A DNA stretch of 64,000 bases from Trichostrongylus colubriformis (taxonomy: Eukaryota > Nematoda > Chromadorea > Rhabditida > Trichostrongylidae): assembly GCA_963978905.1 (NCBI GenBank), contig OZ022258.1, positions 51,940,591 to 52,004,590 on the forward strand, read 5' to 3'. A model generated the notes under the pieces. The model was not told the DNA's origin and searched no databases. It saw nothing but the letters and a program-made list of their open reading frames with translations. Positions 59,008 to 64,000 of the stretch are shown here, one piece after another. A program made the position numbers and the translations under genes. Within the stretch, counting starts at the first letter, position 1; each line of letters opens with the position of its first letter.

Positions 59008-59013
59008 TTGCAG
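59008..59013 (+). promoter_or_regulatory. 3' splice acceptor before gene E start (probable trans-splice site)
   Basis: TTGCAG at the end of a T-rich run, five bases before the ATG of gene E. Position and context match the sites before B, C and D. Confidence 0.6.
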
Positions 59014-59018
59014 ATCTC

Positions 59019-62000
59019 ATGTCGTTAAACTTGTACACACCGGCTGGTGGTCTCTATGGCACTCATGTCACTTGGGAGGATATCGAGGAAGATATGCAAA
59101 GAGAACTTGACACAGTCGCTTCATTTGGACCGAACAAGACCGCTAAGGATATTGGAGACAACAATGTGAGTAACTGTGTTAGGCTAGATGACCAGCTCAG
59201 CCCAGTACAAGTACATTATGTATTAACAGAGGAGAGTCTATTTAGGCTTGAACTGATCAGTCAGTGTCCAGCTTTTTTTCTTGGATTTTTCAAAGGCTTG
59301 ATTTGATTCCCGACATAAATCCAAAATCGAGGGACCAGTGAGAACCAGGCGTCTTGTAGAGGTGTTCCCACATTTCCAGTAGAGTCGGCAAGTAGGTACT
59401 TATGATACCTCTTTTTCCAATCCCGAAAGGATGAAAGGCTTGGTTGACATTTTCGGGCATGGATAGCCCGGATTTAACGGTGCAACACGGAGCTATTCAT
59501 GTCCTGATAGAAAGTATGGAATAATTTTTTTTTCAAGGCCCCTTTTTTCTATGTTTTGTTGCATTACACCATTACACCTGATGCCCCAAATGACGGTGGG
59601 CTCTGAATATCAACTGGTTTTTATTGACAAGTGAAAAGCTTCCCCTTTTGCTTGTTGGCGGTAATATGCTTATTATTCTAATACAATACGAGACTCCGAA
59701 AACGTATCAAGAGCTCAAAGGATTCTTAAACTTTTTTTGTTTTTTTTTTGGAGTTTTTATGGAGTGTAATTTTGGAGTTTCATACTAGTGCTGAAAGTTG
59801 AATTATTAAGATGTTTCAGAGAAATTAAATAACAAAACGGATTCGTCCATGTAATTCATTGCATGCAGTACTTGTGAGAAAGGACTTTGTGATTTCGTTG
59901 CCAATGTAGTTGAGGAGGGCGGGGACGCACTCATTGTCGCTTTGTCGTCCTTCAGTCAAAACCGTTCTACAGCGATAAGTTTGCAAACTCAAGTGTATAT
60001 TCTCATGCGAAGCTTGCCTTAGAAGCGAAGAAGCTCATTCCTTAACAAAGGTCAAGTTAAGAACCTGGGCTTGAATAGCTTCGGACGCCGATCACAGTGG
60101 AGGGCCCCATTCCCCACCTCATTACTTTGACTTCTGCTATTTTCAATTGAATTCGAAAATAATTTCATTCACCGTATCACGGAGAGGGCGATGTGTGCTG
60201 CGAACTTTATTCATTTTTCATTTATTCGTCAATTGTATATAACGAGAGCAGTTTGTCCACTTTCGCCTTCTTTTCAAATGCGCAAACGTTTCGTAAAAAA
60301 ATAACATTGGGCCATATGAGCCATCTTATTGCTCACTTACTACCGTTCCATGCAGTAAATGAGGGCACGATCTCAGTTTTCCTGCTGTTGGTTTTTCTTG
60401 ATAAGTTGTTCATTCTTATTTATTTATTTATTTATGCGTACATGAGACGCGCCAGAACATAACAGAAATAGATATCCACTTTAGCTAGTCAAGAGGACAG
60501 TAGAAGAAACCCTACAACCCACTCGAAAGTATCTAAACCTAGGGTGAAAGGGAAACAAACTACTAAACATGCCGACAAGCAAAAAAGAAAACCATAAATG
60601 AGTTACTCAGGGCACAAAAGTAAATATCTTATCCTTTCGAGCCTGGAGTAAGCCGCGAGTGACACCCGAGTCATTTACCTGCACCACTTATCGCAAACTT
60701 GCTTGCACTATATGCGTCCATATCGTCGGACAGCTTATTGAGCAAGCCGTATTTTTCAGAAAAAAGGGGCAGAAATCAGAAGAATCCCTGTCGATCGCTC
60801 CGCATACATGGCTTTTTTGTGGGGTAGGACCGTATTGTTTGAAAAAAGGGGCAGAAATCAGAGAATCCCTGTCGATCGCTCCGCATACATGGCTTATTTG
60901 TGTGGTAGGACAGGTTACACGCCTCAGCCGTGATCAGAGGGTGTGATCAGTGACCATTTAGTATTCTCACGAAGGCTTGTGGGAAAGCTATCAAACACCG
61001 CAAAAATTCAGGTCAGTCAGCATAAATTTGTCCACTAAAGAGACCGATTGCCTCTGAAAAACAATGGATATGAATGTGCACGATGCAACTGGTTGGAACA
61101 CAAGGTCACAATTCGATAAAAGCCACTGTACATGCATTTAAGCCTAATGTACACCGATCAAGCAGTGCAGAATTTGGATCAATGCAGGTTAGGGCAGGAG
61201 ACGTACTGTGACACGACATAAGTGTGTTAGTACGCACATTGCACAGTACACACCTTATACAACGCTAAAGCCCTTAGACTACTTAATTTCAAAGACATAT
61301 AATAGCAACGGGATTTTTTGTGAACAGGGGAGAAAAGTGATGATGCTCTGGGAGTTAGGGGGGGTGGGCAGTGCACTGTGCTCCGCGTATCTACCGCTAT
61401 TTCTAGAGCGCAGAGAAGGCATAGCGTTAGCCGAATTGGGTTCGAATTCTTCATAGAAACGATTCCGAGGAAGCGAACTCGTGCTTTTTTTATCTATGTC
61501 AGCCTGAGCCTTGGAGGAGGAGACTCCCTTTCCCCAGGTTTAGGCGAATAAGCATAAGTGGTTGTTAAGTCTAATTTACTGATGGAAGAACAATTCAATC
61601 GTTTTCTCAGTTAATTAGCTGTATCTATGCATAAACTAACCTTGAGAGTGCCTATAAGCAGAAATTGGGCGCGACTTTTGCTTTTGTCGAGGCCTCCCCC
61701 CTAACTCCCATAGTTTAAGCAACCCGCATAACCTCTCAGAACCACATTGTCCACAATTTATAAGGCAAGGTTTTCGTTGATTTTATAACCGTCGTATAAC
61801 TGGTGTATGAAGTTGGTACTTTTCGTATTAAGCGCCATAAAAGGCGCTTACATGTCTGGTATAAAAATAAACTGATCGGTTATCAACGAGAAACACATGA
61901 TTTTTTTAATCCGTGTAGCGATAAGGCACACATGGAGACCCTAAACGTCACGACGAAATATTGTAGCGCATTATCTCGGTGCTCAGCGGGTTTGTGTCAC

Positions 62001-63716
62001 AAACCCTAAACAGCAAACGTTATCTGGGGAATTATCAGTGTTCTTCGGCACAGTTTTGAGGACAGTATCAAGTGGCTATGATCGGTCCGCAGAAAGAAGC
62101 CGTTACTTTCCGGGGGGGGGGGGTCTGTCTGAAAGTTCTTTGGGGTGGGGGTCACGAGGTCGAATTTCCGCTTCGCGGCGTGGCACCCGCGGCGCCACCA
62201 GTACGACTCGCCGTATCGATTACCCTTGGTCGCGCGGCCAAGCGTGACTGCGTCACGTCTGCGCTTCCACTGATGCCACACTGCCTCGCTTGAAGGCTGC
62301 CATGCCCTGCCACCGGCACTCGCACCCGCCGCGCCGCTCGTCGCGCGCGGCCGCGCGGAAATTCGACCTCGTGACCCCCACCCGAGTCTTTGTAGTGCTG
62401 TGGTCTGGGCGTGTAATGGAGATGAAAGTTTGAAAGAAGGTAATCACCGTAATATAAATCAGCGTAATGCTTTAAAAAGCTAACATAAAATTGTGAATGG
62501 ACAGAAATGTAAATGCCGTTGGGAACATAGTGAACTATCGTGCGTGTGTCTCCAGCGGCATGCCTACTCAGGACAAAGGACTGCTACCGCAAGCATGGTA
62601 TGAGTTGGAGGAACTGAACATACTCACGGTAAGGCTTGTACCATCTCGCCAAGGTCAGGCTCTGTGGAAGTAGTCACAAATGTAGCTAAATCATGGAAAA
62701 TCATAAGCAGAAAATTCCGAAACTACGTTAGGAAAGCCAACAGTAGGAGTGATATCCGTTTGCTATTAGAAAGGTGATAAAGGTCAAAGTGCGGCGGAGT
62801 TGATGGCAGCCGAAATAGGACGCCGCTTCCAGAAGCTTCTTCTGCGCTACAGATGAAGGCAGCAGAAGATTTATACGCTTCTACGCTCGATATTTGAGTA
62901 GGCGGTACCAATGGAGTTCGCAATATCGACGCAATATGATTACGCGCCTCATCTCCCCCCCCCCCCCCCGTCCCACCCCGCAACCCCGCAAACCTGTGTC
63001 GGGACACCCGACTGAATTCACAAATCGAACGAAACAAAGCAGTATCAGATACAGATCTGTAAGGGGTTCTAAACCTACTGAGCTTTCGTACTATTTGCAT
63101 CATGTGGTTGTACCCTTATGTCAGGGTTTCGCACCGCGACATGTCGCAAGCGAAGCAATGCGGACGAGCTAAAAGCGCCATGTTGTTAGGTCGAAGTCAA
63201 CTGCGCATCGCGTCCCCAGCATTACCGTGTAATCGTTCGAAGACCCAACTACCGCGACGCGCATAGCTCGCACGCAATGCGTTGCACGCCGCCCGTCGTC
63301 GTGCGAAATTCTGACATAAGGGTACACACCCGCATCATGTATATTCATCTCTGCTATGCAGGTCCATCCAACTTTGTGAAACAGCGGAGACGGCTGCTAT
63401 TGGTACATGATGTCTGTAGCCTCGCACCACATATGGAACTGCAGCAGTCCAACGATAAGGCACCAGATAGCTTCCAATTTTTTTTAGTTTCGATATCTTC
63501 TCACTGTGCTGATTCCTTCGTACTAACAAAACAAAGGCGATGCACACTTAGGAAAAAGTGGTATTGATAAGCACTGCAAACTGCAACAAAATTTTGACGC
63601 CTTTCGTAGTTGAGTTAATTTTCCCTAATTTTCAGGGATTTATGTCGAAAATGCTACTCATCGATCCAGACTGGATTCATAAAGACAAAGAACTCCCGCA
63701 AAAATTTGTGGTAAAG
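59019..63716 (+). CDS. Gene E: CHK-kinase-like (DUF1679) protein, 5' part only
   Basis: Two exons are in the window: 59019-59165 (49 codons) and 63636-63716 (27 codons). The gene continues past the right edge. Exon 1 encodes MSLNLYTPAGGLYGTHVTWE, then DIEEDMQRELDTVASFGPNK, matching exon 1 of B, C and D. The donor is GTGAGT after codon 49. Exon 2 encodes GFMSKMLLIDPDW, then LPQKFVVK, whose last Lys aligns with the ATP-site Lys of the family. It is followed by a GTTAGT donor. The start is the ATG five bases after a TTTTTGCAG acceptor, probably for spliced-leader addition or a 5' UTR intron. The 4.5-kb intron 1 contains only repeats and low-information sequence that I can recognise. Orientation and spacing (about 18 kb from D) continue the head-to-tail array. 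Confidence 0.87.
60759..60921. repeat. 82-bp tandem duplication in intron 1 of gene E
   Basis: gaaaaaaggggcagaaatca at 60759 and again at 60841. Both units continue with gaatccctgtcgatcgctcc. About 95% identity. Confidence 0.8.
62143..62383. mobile_element. MULE-like element, copy 3, with a different terminal repeat
   Basis: The interior (gccaccagtacgact, ccatgccctgccac) matches copies 1 and 2, but the termini are GGGTGGGGGTCACGAGGTCG and its inverse. The presumed 9-bp flanks are only about 6/9 identical, so the target duplication is uncertain. It lies in intron 1 of gene E. Its GC-rich core gives false reading frames on both strands. Confidence 0.55.
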
Positions 63717-64000
63717 GTTAGTTCAAAGTGATCATTTCACTAGGTATTTCATAAAAAAGCGAAACGACCACGCTCTCAACTAAGCAACCCTATTGATTTG
63801 CACACATGTGGAACCCTGTAATACAAAAACAAGCAAACTTCAGTGTTCGACTTGTAGAAGGACGCACCGTTCTGGGCCAAACACACTATATCAGGGGAGC
63901 GCACATTTCACTTTATACACTGAAGCAGCGTACATGATTTCCTAGTTGGCAAAGTAGGTAGATGGGTAGTTGTAAATAATTTTGTGGTTTGAAAAGCCAT

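Larger units (their letters stand above)
48833..59018. other. Intergenic region D to E
   Basis: Apart from hAT exons on the minus strand (52738-53307) and the exon-like array (54591-55484), I see no convincing gene. 50660-51185 is an inverted copy of the foldback at 34376. 51718-51935 (inverted), 55770-56047 and 28618-28780 share a repeat with ggcaccccctcacggtg-like sequence. Several G/C homopolymers of 8-12 (near 51950, 55712, 57426, 58632) could carry length errors. 56100-57350 shows nothing recognisable. Confidence 0.5.
59166..63635. other. Intron 1 of gene E
   Basis: 4.5 kb without a recognised exon. It contains the 82-bp tandem duplication, a (TTTA)n run at about 60419-60434, a G run at about 62111, MULE-like copy 3 and a C run at about 62947. 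61200-61560 and 62400-63300 show nothing I can name. Confidence 0.5.

Overview
This window reads as nuclear DNA of a clade V (strongylid, hookworm-like) nematode. Coding sequence is broken into small exons by repeat-filled introns. Candidate trans-splice acceptors sit 2-5 bases before every start codon. The one recognisable gene family is the nematode DUF1679 / CHK-kinase-like group, relatives of insect ecdysteroid kinase-like proteins and choline/aminoglycoside phosphotransferases. The species is inferred from style and family, not proven.

Layout: five family members lie head-to-tail on the + strand. Gene A (27-3762) shows only its last four exons. Gene B (10194-19575) is complete with 11 exons and 425 codons. 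Copy C (23642 to about 31037) is a pseudogene with two frameshifts, a truncated exon 10 and no exon 11. Gene D (41268-48832) is complete with 11 exons and 425 codons. Gene E (59019 to beyond the window) shows only exons 1-2. B and D share the exon plan: N-terminal LYTP/GLYDTHVTWEDIE block, kinase Lys in exon 2, HNxE in exon 4, MEYLE hinge in exon 5, HGDxxxxN plus xDYQ in exon 8, HFGCxAxDL...LSGxDRRxHWE in exon 9, and a short basic C-terminal exon. C plus its 5' flank and D plus its 5' flank form a recent segmental duplication.

The rest is dominated by non-autonomous DNA elements: an internally deleted mariner in intron 2 of B; two Tc1-like elements with TA duplications; a MULE-like family with perfect 9-bp target duplications; Harbinger-like foldbacks; TTAA-flanked foldbacks; and tRNA-derived SINEs. 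There is also an insertion that joins a tRNA-like sequence to a piece of the kinase gene.

Unusual regions: a roughly 1.4-kb near-perfect palindrome in intron 5 of D, interrupted by a 200-N gap that symmetry suggests is spurious; a tandem array of about 40-nt exon-like units between acceptor and donor signals (54591-55484); and spliced-looking exons of a hAT-type transposase C terminus on the minus strand near 53 kb.

The proteins are expected to be soluble small-molecule kinases. Their substrate cannot be read from the sequence.
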